Under the pieces are notes generated by a model. It ran no database searches and was not told the origin of the DNA. It saw only the letters and a program-made list of their open reading frames with translations. A DNA stretch of 7,251 nt from an uncultured Oscillospiraceae bacterium (GTDB lineage Bacteria; Bacillota; Clostridia; Oscillospirales; Ruminococcaceae): contig USFO01000081.1 of assembly GCA_900553955.1 (NCBI GenBank), forward strand, positions 1-7,251. The letters are read 5' to 3'. Every line of letters starts with the position of its first letter. Positions within the stretch are counted from its first letter, which is position 1. Shown here piece by piece: positions 1 to 5,949 of this stretch. The position numbers and the translations under genes are program-made.

Positions 1-89
1 ATTTCCTACTTTAGGTAGTCTTTTTTGTACTGTCTGCTCAATTGGGGGCAGTTCATTATCGGGCTCTTTTTGTTTTCATCTGCAATTCC

Positions 90-152
90 CGTGCTCAAGC
101 GTGCAAAATGCGTACTCAAACATACAAATTCCGTGCTCATTTTAAGCACGGA
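90..152. repeat. Degenerate 21-base direct repeats (about three units)
   Basis: Three consecutive 21-base units begin at 90, 111 and 132, each opening with CGTGCTCA or CGTACTCA. Units 1 and 2 agree at 15 of 21 positions by my count, and four of the six differences are G/A. The third unit shares only its first 8 bases and then turns into the right arm of the hairpin at 126-156. A longer echo, AATTCC(C)GTGCTCA, occurs at 84-97 and again at 127-139. No reading frame here looks like a gene. The function is unknown; it may be replication slippage around the terminator stem. Confidence 0.45.
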
Positions 153-159
153 ATTTTTT
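126..159. terminator. Intergenic hairpin terminator, possibly bidirectional
   Basis: AAATTCCGTGCT (126-137) pairs perfectly over 12 bp with AGCACGGAATTT (145-156), leaving a 7-base loop. On the + strand the stem runs into a T stretch (154-159). On the - strand the tail is shorter, with TTT then G. The hairpin starts about 15 bases beyond the stop codon of the leftward gene at 171-953, so it very probably ends that transcript. Its better tail on the + strand suggests it also ends a rightward transcript arriving from outside the window. Confidence 0.7.
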
Positions 160-170
160 CGCAGAAAAAA

Positions 171-953
171 TCACTTGGTGTAATATGCGTCCCGCAAGCC
201 GATTTTCACAATTTCGTTTATGTGGTTGAGCACAAATTGTTGAGCGTTTTTATCGTAAAGCGTAAGATAATATTCGTCGCCATTTTTATCAGCGTGGTCG
301 CTGAATATTCCTGCCTCCTGCCCTTTCGGCGTCGAAACGCGGCAGGTGTGCCTGCCGATTTTCTTTGCCTTAAGATAACCGTTTTCAAGCAAATATTTCG
401 TTATTTTTGCAGCGATAATCTTTGTTTCTCCGGCGGCGCTTATAATTTTCGCAAGAGTTGTTGCGGTAATTAAATCTTCCGAAAGCACAACGTTCGCTAT
501 TTGCTCATCGGAAAAGGAGACCTTTTTTCTCTTCGGCTTTTGTTTTACATTGTCCGGCCGCTCGATATCTGAAAGATTTTTCGCCGAAAGCAATGTTTCA
601 AGCTTTGTGAATGCCTTGGCATAAACGCCGCCTTTGTCACGCACTATGGGCGAGGGTAGCTTCTTCCACTCGTCAATGACGAACTTATAATATCTTTTGC
701 CTCTGTTCGCCGACGGAAGCGAGGTTATTTCCTCCCGCAGTACAAGCTCGGTTCTTATCACCTTTCCGAAATAGCGGATGCAGACCTCCGGCTCCGCCGC
801 CGTTTTTCCCTCCGCATAAAAAAGTGCGACATAACCCACGGGCAGCATATTTTTCGGCACAACCGCCTCCGGAATATGATAAAATTTCTCCTCTAAATTC
901 ACTTTTAGCTGGAGTTCATTCTTTACTTTGCCAATAAGCACCTTGTTTGTCAC
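171..953 (-). CDS. Hypothetical protein with likely winged-helix C-terminal half
   Basis: The product is 260 aa, unrecognised at family level. I chose GTG at 953-951 because AAAGGAGG (968-961 on the minus strand) lies 7 bases upstream; the TTG seven codons further out would lie upstream of that site and is not needed. No signal peptide or membrane segment is visible, so it is probably cytoplasmic. Residues 1-130 form one domain with a pattern of aromatic and charged residues (IRYFGKV at 59-65, RYYKFVIDEW at 87-96). Residues 133-145 are a Pro/Lys-rich basic linker. Residues about 148-216 look like a helix-turn-helix with wing (TLAKII..., LLENGYLK, then STPKGQEAGI at 207-216), followed by a conserved-looking tail with YYLTLYD and AQQFVLNHI. 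Nucleic-acid binding is an inference from this layout; a regulator or a phage- or defence-derived accessory protein are both possible. It is transcribed away from the purine operon and need not be related to it. Confidence 0.8.
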   Translation of the reverse strand: MTNKVLIGKVKNELQLKVNLEEKFYHIPEAVVPKNMLPVGYVALFYAEGKTAAEPEVCIRYFGKVIRTELVLREEITSLPSANRGKRYYKFVIDEWKKLPSPIVRDKGGVYAKAFTKLETLLSAKNLSDIERPDNVKQKPKRKKVSFSDEQIANVVLSEDLITATTLAKIISAAGETKIIAAKITKYLLENGYLKAKKIGRHTCRVSTPKGQEAGIFSDHADKNGDEYYLTLYDKNAQQFVLNHINEIVKIGLRDAYYTK

Positions 954-964
954 AAAACCGCCTC

Positions 965-982
965 CTTTATACAAGTATAAAG
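965..982 (-). promoter_or_regulatory. Perfect 18-bp palindrome, candidate operator over the start region
   Basis: On the minus strand the bases read CTTTATACTTGTATAAAG: two perfect 8-bp arms around two central bases. It covers the first bases of the ribosome binding site (AAAGGAGG) of the gene ending at 171 and a TATACT box. A candidate -35 (TTGACG, minus strand 1007-1002) lies upstream, 17 bases from the weak hexamer TACTTT that overlaps the palindrome. The position fits a repressor operator. As RNA it could instead fold and mask part of the ribosome binding site. The palindrome is seen directly; the function is inferred. Confidence 0.55.
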
Positions 983-1082
983 TAGTACAACAGCGTTATT
1001 TCGTCAATAGCTATGTTACTTTTTTGTTTATTTTATCTTATTTTTATTCTTTTTCGGTAGAAAATTATGTTAGTTTATCTTT

Positions 1083-1111
1083 TTGACACGAATTTTGTGC
1101 GTTTTTATACC
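1083..1111 (+). promoter_or_regulatory. Sigma-A-type promoter of the xpt operon
   Basis: TTGACA (1083-1088), a perfect -35, is followed after exactly 17 bases by TATACC (1106-1111), which matches the -10 consensus at four of six positions. The expected start near 1118 gives a leader of about 145 bases before xpt. The spacer holds the imperfect inverted repeat CACGAATTTTGTG (1087-1099), a possible operator. It is not a convincing match to the Bacillus PurR box as I remember it. Confidence 0.6.
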
Positions 1112-1152
1112 CATTTTACAAACCACGTGCAATAATCAGTAGATGAAGTTAT

Positions 1153-1158
1153 TATAAT
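1153..1158 (+). promoter_or_regulatory. Second candidate -10 box upstream of xpt
   Basis: TATAAT is a perfect -10 hexamer, but no fair -35 lies 16 to 18 bases upstream and there is no TGn extension. It would start transcripts near 1165 and give a leader of about 100 bases that still contains the hairpin at 1199-1243. It is weaker evidence than the promoter at 1083-1111. Confidence 0.3.
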
Positions 1159-1198
1159 TGTAGAAAATGCCGAAAAAGTATTGCAAAATTTGCGGAAT

Positions 1199-1243
1199 AG
1201 TAGTACACTTCAAATTGTCGTATGAAACTTGTACTGCTTTTTT
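1199..1243 (+). terminator. Terminator-like hairpin in the xpt leader (candidate attenuator)
   Basis: AGTAGTACA (1199-1207) pairs with TGTACTGCT (1230-1238) over 9 bp with one G-T pair. TTCA (1209-1212) and TGAA (1223-1226) extend the stem past a small internal loop. Six T residues follow (1238-1243), and the xpt ribosome binding site GGAGG lies at 1248-1252. A terminator sitting directly before the first gene of an operon is the layout of a riboswitch or attenuator expression platform. I looked for the conserved purine-aptamer core on the + strand and did not find it. The GCAAAATTTGC inverted repeat (1183-1193) and the possible pairing of 1187-1192 with 1211-1216 could form competing structures. 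Confidence 0.55.
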
Positions 1244-1263
1244 GAACGGAGGCATCTTCCAAC

Positions 1264-1851
1264 ATGAAAATTCTTGAAGATCGCATAACTGAATACGGAG
1301 CAGTGCGTCCCGGTAATGTCCTGAAGGTGGATTGTTTTCTGAACCACCAGATGGACATTTCTCTTTTTCAGGAAATGGGAAAAGAGTGGAAACGCCTTTT
1401 CTCCGATTGCAACATAAATAAAATCCTTACTATTGAAACCTCCGGCATCGGCATTGCAGCCATTGCCGCCACCTACTTTGGCAACGTTCCGGTGGTTTTT
1501 GCGAAAAAGACCGAGAGCCTTAATGTGGACGGTGAGGTTTATCGCACCAAGGTTGAGTCATTCACCAAAAAGCGCGTTTACGATGTGTTCGTAAGCAAAA
1601 AATACCTCGGTCCCGACGACCATGTTCTCATCATCGACGATTTTCTTGCCAACGGCAAAGCCCTTGAGGGCCTTATCGACCTTGCAAAAGACGCAGGCGC
1701 CACCGTTGAAGGAATCGGTATTGCCATTGAAAAGGGCTTCCAGCTCGGCGGCGACATCATCCGCAGCAAGGGCATTCGCCTTGAATCCCTCGCCATTGTG
1801 GACGAGCTTGACGCCGAAACCGGCAAAATCGTTTTCAGAAATCAGGACTGA
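1264..1851 (+). CDS. xpt: Xanthine phosphoribosyltransferase
   Basis: Xpt converts xanthine and PRPP to XMP and pyrophosphate in cytoplasmic purine salvage; XMP then feeds GMP synthesis. The 195-aa product has the length of Bacillus subtilis Xpt (194 aa) and matches it along its length as I recall that sequence. Matching stretches are the N-terminal LKVDCFLNHQMD (20-31), IETSGIGIA in the middle (57-65), PVVFAKK (76-82), the PRPP-binding loop VLIIDDFLANGKA (121-133, with the Asp pair 125-126), and GIGIAIEKGFQ near the end. The ATG at 1264 is preceded by GGAGG at 1248-1252. It is the first gene of the operon and is separated by 85 bases from the lipoprotein gene. Xpt of this type is distinct from the Gram-negative Gpt enzymes. 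No missing key residue is apparent. Confidence 0.95.
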   Translation: MKILEDRITEYGAVRPGNVLKVDCFLNHQMDISLFQEMGKEWKRLFSDCNINKILTIETSGIGIAAIAATYFGNVPVVFAKKTESLNVDGEVYRTKVESFTKKRVYDVFVSKKYLGPDDHVLIIDDFLANGKALEGLIDLAKDAGATVEGIGIAIEKGFQLGGDIIRSKGIRLESLAIVDELDAETGKIVFRNQD

Positions 1852-1857
1852 TAAATC

Positions 1858-1879
1858 AGCATAGTTTCTATGCTTTTTT
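1858..1879 (+). terminator. Short terminator or attenuator between xpt and the lipoprotein gene
   Basis: AGCATAG (1858-1864) pairs with CTATGCT (1868-1874) around a TTT loop, followed by T residues to 1879. A smaller stem, CTGA/TCAG, lies just upstream and overlaps the xpt stop codon. The region between this hairpin and the next ATG is A-rich and shows no clear -35/-10 pair, so downstream genes probably depend on read-through. The stem is short and AT-rich, and incomplete termination is plausible. Confidence 0.55.
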
Positions 1880-1936
1880 ATAAAACAAAAAAACAAACAG
1901 ACTAAAAACAACGTAAAAAACGGAGGCAAAAACAAA

Positions 1937-3145
1937 ATGAAAAAGATTCTTGCGTTTGTACTCGCAGCAATCATGATGCTCACTCTTCTTGCAGGCTGCT
2001 CTAACGGCGGCGAAAAGGACAGCGATGTCAAAAACTTTAAAATCGGCTTTATCTTCCTTCACGACGAAAACTCTACCTACGACAAAAACTTCATCGATGC
2101 AGCAAAGCTTGCCTGCAAAAACCTTGGTCTTTCCGACGATCAGGTTATGATGAAAACCAACATTCCCGAAAACAACGACTGCTACGAAGCAGCTCTTGAC
2201 CTTGCCGACCACGGCTGCAATGTAATCTTTGCAGACTCCTTCGGCCACGAGCCCTTCATGGCACAGGCAGCCGAGAAATATCCCGACGTTGAGTTCTGCC
2301 ATGCAACCGGTACTACCGCTCACACCGCAGGCCTCAAAAACTTCCACAACGCTTTTGCTTCCATCTACGAAGGCCGTTACCTTGCAGGTATCGCAGCAGG
2401 TCTCAAGCTCAACGAGATGATCGCCAACGGCGAGTTCACCGCTGAAGAAGCAAAAATCGGCTATGTCGGTGCTTACACCTATGCAGAGGTTATTTCCGGC
2501 TACACCTCTTTCTTCCTTGGCGCACGCTCTGTTTGCCCTTCCGTAACTATGGAAGTTCAGTTCACCGGCAGCTGGTACGATGAGACCGCTGAAAAAGAAG
2601 CTGCTACCACCCTTATCAACCGCGGATGCAAGCTTATCAGCCAGCACGCCGACTCCATGGGCGCTCCTACCGCTTGCGAGCAGGCCGGTGTTCCCAACGT
2701 TTCCTACAACGGCAGCACTGTTGCAGCTTGCCCCAACACCTTCATCGTATCCTCCAGAATTAACTGGGCTCCTTACTTCGAGTACATCGTAAACTGCTAC
2801 CTGAACGGCGAAGAAATCGCTGCCGACTGGTGCAAAGGCATCACCGACGGTTCCGTAGAACTCAGCGAGATCAACACCGCTGTTGCTGCTGAAGGCACTG
2901 CCGAAGCAATCGCCGAAGCTGAAAAGAAACTTGCCGACGGCACTCTCCATGTATTTGATACTACCACCTTCACCGTAAACGGCGAAACCCTTACCTCTTA
3001 CATGGCCGACGTTGACACTGACGCTGACTACACTCCCGACACCGAGGTTGTTTCCGACGGTTACTTCCACGAGTCCGAGATGCGTTCCGCTCCTTACTTC
3101 AACGTAGCTATCGACGGCATCACCACTCTTAACTCTGCATTCTAA
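1937..3145 (+). CDS. BMP-family ABC transporter substrate-binding lipoprotein
   Basis: This is the extracellular ligand-capturing lipoprotein of the importer encoded downstream. The 402-aa precursor starts with MKK, a hydrophobic stretch (4-19) and the lipobox LAGC (18-21), so Cys21 should be lipidated and anchored to the membrane outer face. The mature part is a Bmp/PnrA-type periplasmic-binding fold. It begins with FKIGFIFLHDENSTYDKNF and continues with the family-typical VIFADSFGHEPFMAQAAEKY, ASIYEGRYLAGIAAG and GYVGAYTYAEVISGY segments. It ends with a conserved SAPYFNVAIDG near the C-terminus. Characterised relatives (Treponema PnrA/TmpC, Bacillus YufN, lactococcal BmpA) bind nucleosides; the exact ligand here cannot be read from sequence, and xpt as neighbour favours a purine compound. 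GGAGG at 1922-1926 supports the ATG. Codons ending in C are strongly preferred, suggesting high expression. Ten cysteines besides Cys21 are unusual for an exported protein. Confidence 0.93.
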   Translation: MKKILAFVLAAIMMLTLLAGCSNGGEKDSDVKNFKIGFIFLHDENSTYDKNFIDAAKLACKNLGLSDDQVMMKTNIPENNDCYEAALDLADHGCNVIFADSFGHEPFMAQAAEKYPDVEFCHATGTTAHTAGLKNFHNAFASIYEGRYLAGIAAGLKLNEMIANGEFTAEEAKIGYVGAYTYAEVISGYTSFFLGARSVCPSVTMEVQFTGSWYDETAEKEAATTLINRGCKLISQHADSMGAPTACEQAGVPNVSYNGSTVAACPNTFIVSSRINWAPYFEYIVNCYLNGEEIAADWCKGITDGSVELSEINTAVAAEGTAEAIAEAEKKLADGTLHVFDTTTFTVNGETLTSYMADVDTDADYTPDTEVVSDGYFHESEMRSAPYFNVAIDGITTLNSAF

Positions 3146-3159
3146 TTTTTAGTCTGACC

Positions 3160-3189
3160 AGGGCGGGGTTTGTAAAAAAGCCCCGCCCT
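3160..3189 (+). terminator. GC-rich hairpin after the lipoprotein gene
   Basis: AGGGCGGGG (3160-3168) pairs perfectly with CCCCGCCCT (3181-3189). Three inner pairs (T-G, T-A, T-A) extend the stem to 12 bp with a 6-base loop. The following tail is TATTTGG and not a clean T run; a T-rich stretch comes only at 3198-3206. It lies 15 bases after the stop codon. It may act as a partial terminator or as a 3' stabiliser that keeps the lipoprotein message more abundant than that of the ATPase and permeases. Confidence 0.65.
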
Positions 3190-3250
3190 ATTTGGTTCTC
3201 TTTTTTGAAAAAATATAAAAGAAATTGTTTTTTAATTTTGAAAAATGTAT

Positions 3251-3256
3251 TATAAT
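3251..3256 (+). promoter_or_regulatory. Candidate internal promoter for the ATPase-permease genes
   Basis: TATAAT is a perfect -10 box in a 160-base AT-rich gap that follows a strong hairpin. The -35 side is T-rich without a good TTGACA; TTGTTT at 3225-3230 is 20 bases away, which is long. A start near 3263 would give a leader of about 43 bases before the GTG at 3306. The support is the -10 alone. Confidence 0.35.
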
Positions 3257-3305
3257 GCTAATAATTATATTTCATCTTTGAAAATTAAAGACGGGAGGAA
3301 AAACG

Positions 3306-4844
3306 GTGAGTTCCACTGCTGCAATAGAACTTAAAAACATAACCAAAACCTTTGGCAGCGTCGTTGCAAACAACAACATCTGCCTTACCGTAAACAAGGG
3401 TGAGATTTTATCCATCCTTGGCGAAAACGGAAGCGGTAAAACGACGCTTATGAACATGATTTCCGGCATTTATTTTCCCGATCACGGACAAATTTTCGTC
3501 GACGGAAAAGAGGCAATCATCGCTTCGCCCAAGGACGCTTTTGACTACAAAATCGGTATGATTCACCAGCATTTCAAACTGGTTGACGTATTTTCCGCAA
3601 CGGAAAATATTATCCTCGGTTCCGGCAAAAAAGGCAAATACAACCTTAAAAAATCCGCCGAAGAGGTTAAAGAAATAAGCGAAAAGTACGGTTTTGACAT
3701 CGACCCATTCAAAAAAATATACGAAATGTCCGTTTCCGAAAAGCAGACCGTCGAAATCATCAAGGTTCTCTATCGCGGCGCGGATATTCTCATTCTTGAC
3801 GAGCCCACCGCCGTCCTTACTCCGCAGGAAACCGAAAAGCTTTTTAGCGTCTTGCGCCGCATGAAGGAAAACGGCAAGGCCGTCATCGTAATAACTCACA
3901 AGCTTCACGAGGTTCTTGAAATTTCCGACCGCGTTTCCGTTCTTCGCAAGGGCGAATACATCGGCACCGTAAATACCTGCGATACCACTGAATCTGAGCT
4001 TACCGAAATGATGGTGGGCAAAAAGATTTCCCTTAATATCGAACGCAGCGAACCAAAAGACCCTGTTGACCGCCTTGTTGTCAAGAATGTTAACTACACC
4101 ACCCGCGACGGAGTCGCGCTGCTCAACAATATTTCCTTTGAAGCCCGCTCCGGCGAAATTCTCGGTATTGCAGGCATTGCAGGCAGCGGTCAGCGCGAGT
4201 TGCTTGAAACCATCGCGGGACTTATTCATCCCACCAGCGGCGAAATCCTCTACAACAACCCGCAGACGAACGAAGTTGACAACCTGCGCGACAAAACCCC
4301 GCTCCAAATTCGCGAGCTTGGCGTTCGTCTTTCATTTGTTCCGGAAGATCGCCTTGGCATGGGTCTTGTGGGCAACATGGACATTGTTGACAACATGATG
4401 CTCCGCAGTTACAGCAAGGGCAACACCATGTTCCTGGAGCGCAAAGAGCCCCGCGACCTTGCGAAAAAAATCATCGACGAGCTTGAGGTCGTCACTCCCG
4501 ACGCAAACACCCCCGTTCGCAAGCTTTCCGGCGGCAACGTGCAAAAGGTTCTTGTGGGACGCGAAATTGCTTCTGCTCCCACCGTTCTTATGGCGGCATA
4601 CCCCGTCCGCGGGCTTGATATCAACTCCTCTTACCTTATTTATAACCTGCTTAACCAGCAGAAAGAAAACGGCGTAGCCGTTGTTTTCGTTGGCGAGGAT
4701 CTCGACGTTCTTCTCGAGCTTTGTGACCGCATTATGGTCATTTCCTCCGGCAAGGTAACGGGCATGGTTGACGCCCGAACCATTACCAAAGAGGAAGTCG
4801 GACTTCTTATGACTAAATCAAGCAGAGGTGAAGCAGATGAATAA
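3306..4844 (+). CDS. Double-domain ABC ATPase of a BMP-type nucleoside importer
   Basis: This 512-aa cytoplasmic ATPase drives the importer and belongs with YufO/NupA and the RbsA-like duplicated ATPases. The first domain has Walker A GENGSGKTT (39-47, Lys45), Q-loop Gln88, a degenerate signature SVSEKQ (142-147), Walker B ILILDEPT (161-168, Asp165, Glu166) and the switch His198. The second domain has a degenerate Walker A, GIAGSGQRE (290-298, Gln296 in place of Lys). Its signature LSGGNVQ (407-413) is intact. The Walker B region VLMAAYPVRGLD (427-438) lacks both acidic residues, and Glu464 stands where His is expected. Loss of catalysis in the second domain is normal for this family. The GTG start at 3306 has GGGAGG at 3293-3298, 7 bases upstream. 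The stop overlaps the start of the next gene by 8 bases, implying translational coupling. The exact substrate is not determined by this subunit. Confidence 0.94.
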   Translation: MSSTAAIELKNITKTFGSVVANNNICLTVNKGEILSILGENGSGKTTLMNMISGIYFPDHGQIFVDGKEAIIASPKDAFDYKIGMIHQHFKLVDVFSATENIILGSGKKGKYNLKKSAEEVKEISEKYGFDIDPFKKIYEMSVSEKQTVEIIKVLYRGADILILDEPTAVLTPQETEKLFSVLRRMKENGKAVIVITHKLHEVLEISDRVSVLRKGEYIGTVNTCDTTESELTEMMVGKKISLNIERSEPKDPVDRLVVKNVNYTTRDGVALLNNISFEARSGEILGIAGIAGSGQRELLETIAGLIHPTSGEILYNNPQTNEVDNLRDKTPLQIRELGVRLSFVPEDRLGMGLVGNMDIVDNMMLRSYSKGNTMFLERKEPRDLAKKIIDELEVVTPDANTPVRKLSGGNVQKVLVGREIASAPTVLMAAYPVRGLDINSSYLIYNLLNQQKENGVAVVFVGEDLDVLLELCDRIMVISSGKVTGMVDARTITKEEVGLLMTKSSRGEADE

Positions 4845-5949
4845 TCAAGAAAAGGCAAAGCACGAGCCCTTGTTCCATATTGTAAAGCGTTCCTCCATGG
4901 TGTGGTGGAAATCTTGGCTTATCAGAATCGGTTCTGTTGCGGCTGCACTGCTTGTATGCGCACTTATCACCGTTCTGCTCACCGGCAAAAACCCCCTGAG
5001 CGTTTATGCAACTATGATCGACGGTTCCTTTGGAACTTCGCGCCGCATTTGGGCGCTTCTCCAGAATATAGCAATTCTGCTCTGCATCTCCCTTGCGGTA
5101 ACACCCGCTTTTAAAATGCGCTTTTGGAACACCGGCGCGGAGGGTCAGGTGCTTATCGGCGCTCTTGCCACCGCAAGCTGCATGATTCTTTTCGGCGATA
5201 AGCTGCCCACCCTGCTGCTCTTCCCCATTATGATTATTGCTTCAATCGTGGCGGGCGCAATTTGGGGACTTATCCCCGCGGTGTTTCGCGCAAAATGGAA
5301 CACCAACGAAACGCTGTTCACCCTTATGATGAACTACATTGCCATTCAGATAGTTTCGTTCTTCGCATATATCTGGTCCGTGCCAAAGGGCTCCGGTCAG
5401 GTCGGTATTATCAACAGCTCCACCAAGGCCGGCTGGCTTCCCTCCATCGGCGGGCACGATTATCTCATCAATATCATAATTGTTGCTGTGCTCACCGCTG
5501 CGGTTTTCGTCTATCTTCGTTACAGCAAGCACGGATATGAAATCCAGGTCGTGGGCGAAAGTGAAAATACCGCAAGATACATAGGCATCGACGTTAAAAA
5601 AGTCATTATCCGCACAATGCTCCTTTCCGGCGCTATCTGCGGCATTGCGGGCTTCCTGCTTGTAAGCGGCACCGACCACACTTTCTCCCGCGAGCTTGCC
5701 GGCGGCCGCGGCTTTACCGCAATCATGGTTTCCTGGCTTGCGAAGTTCAACCCCATTTACATGATAATCACTTCGTTCATTATCGTATTCCTTCAAAGGG
5801 GCGCGGGCGAAATTTCCACCACCTTTGGACTTAACGATTCGTTCTCCGATATACTTACAGGCATAATCATTTTCTTCATCATCGGCAGCGAATTCTTTAT
5901 CAATTACAGCATCAAGCGCAGCGAATCCAAGAAAGGAGGAAAAGAATAA
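4837..5949 (+). CDS. ABC importer permease, first subunit (BPD_transp_2 family)
   Basis: This 370-aa integral membrane protein forms half of the translocation channel with the next gene product (YufP/NupB position). I chose the ATG at 4837 because GAGGTG (4825-4830) lies 6 bases before it; the GTG at 4828 is itself part of that ribosome binding site. A short charged N-terminus is followed by a first membrane helix at about residues 28-49. Several more hydrophobic segments extend to the C-terminus, which ends in a basic cytoplasmic tail (KRSESKKGGKE). The family-typical motif FWNTGAEGQVLIGA falls at about 96-109. Mid-protein AVFRAKWNTNETLFTLMMNY and VVGESENTARYIGID are the cytoplasmic segments expected in this permease family. 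The start overlaps the ATPase gene by 8 bases and the stop overlaps the next gene by one. Confidence 0.92.
   Translation: MNNQEKAKHEPLFHIVKRSSMVWWKSWLIRIGSVAAALLVCALITVLLTGKNPLSVYATMIDGSFGTSRRIWALLQNIAILLCISLAVTPAFKMRFWNTGAEGQVLIGALATASCMILFGDKLPTLLLFPIMIIASIVAGAIWGLIPAVFRAKWNTNETLFTLMMNYIAIQIVSFFAYIWSVPKGSGQVGIINSSTKAGWLPSIGGHDYLINIIIVAVLTAAVFVYLRYSKHGYEIQVVGESENTARYIGIDVKKVIIRTMLLSGAICGIAGFLLVSGTDHTFSRELAGGRGFTAIMVSWLAKFNPIYMIITSFIIVFLQRGAGEISTTFGLNDSFSDILTGIIIFFIIGSEFFINYSIKRSESKKGGKE

Noticed and set aside
6..26. Small hairpin CTAC/GTAG followed by six T residues
   Set aside because: The stem is only 4 bp; it could be the tail of a terminator cut by the window edge but cannot be supported.
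90..152. CRISPR-like array
   Set aside because: The units are contiguous, short and degenerate, with no spacers and no cas genes in the window.
42..473. 143-codon open frame on the + strand at the left end
   Set aside because: It overlaps the end of the supported leftward gene, crosses the terminator hairpin and repeats, and has no ribosome binding site.
1056..1063. TTTCTACC on the minus strand, resembling the purine-riboswitch core
   Set aside because: The surrounding minus-strand sequence lacks the other conserved aptamer segments and stems, and it points away from xpt. It is chance in AT-rich DNA.
1167..1277. Possible 36-codon leader peptide beginning MPKKYCKICG, with a CxxC pair
   Set aside because: There is no ribosome binding site before its ATG. 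It lies across the terminator hairpin and runs out of frame into xpt, and nothing else supports translation.
1868..3070. 400-codon open frame antisense to the lipoprotein gene
   Set aside because: It mirrors the codon bias of the real gene, has no ribosome binding site, and its translation resembles no protein family.
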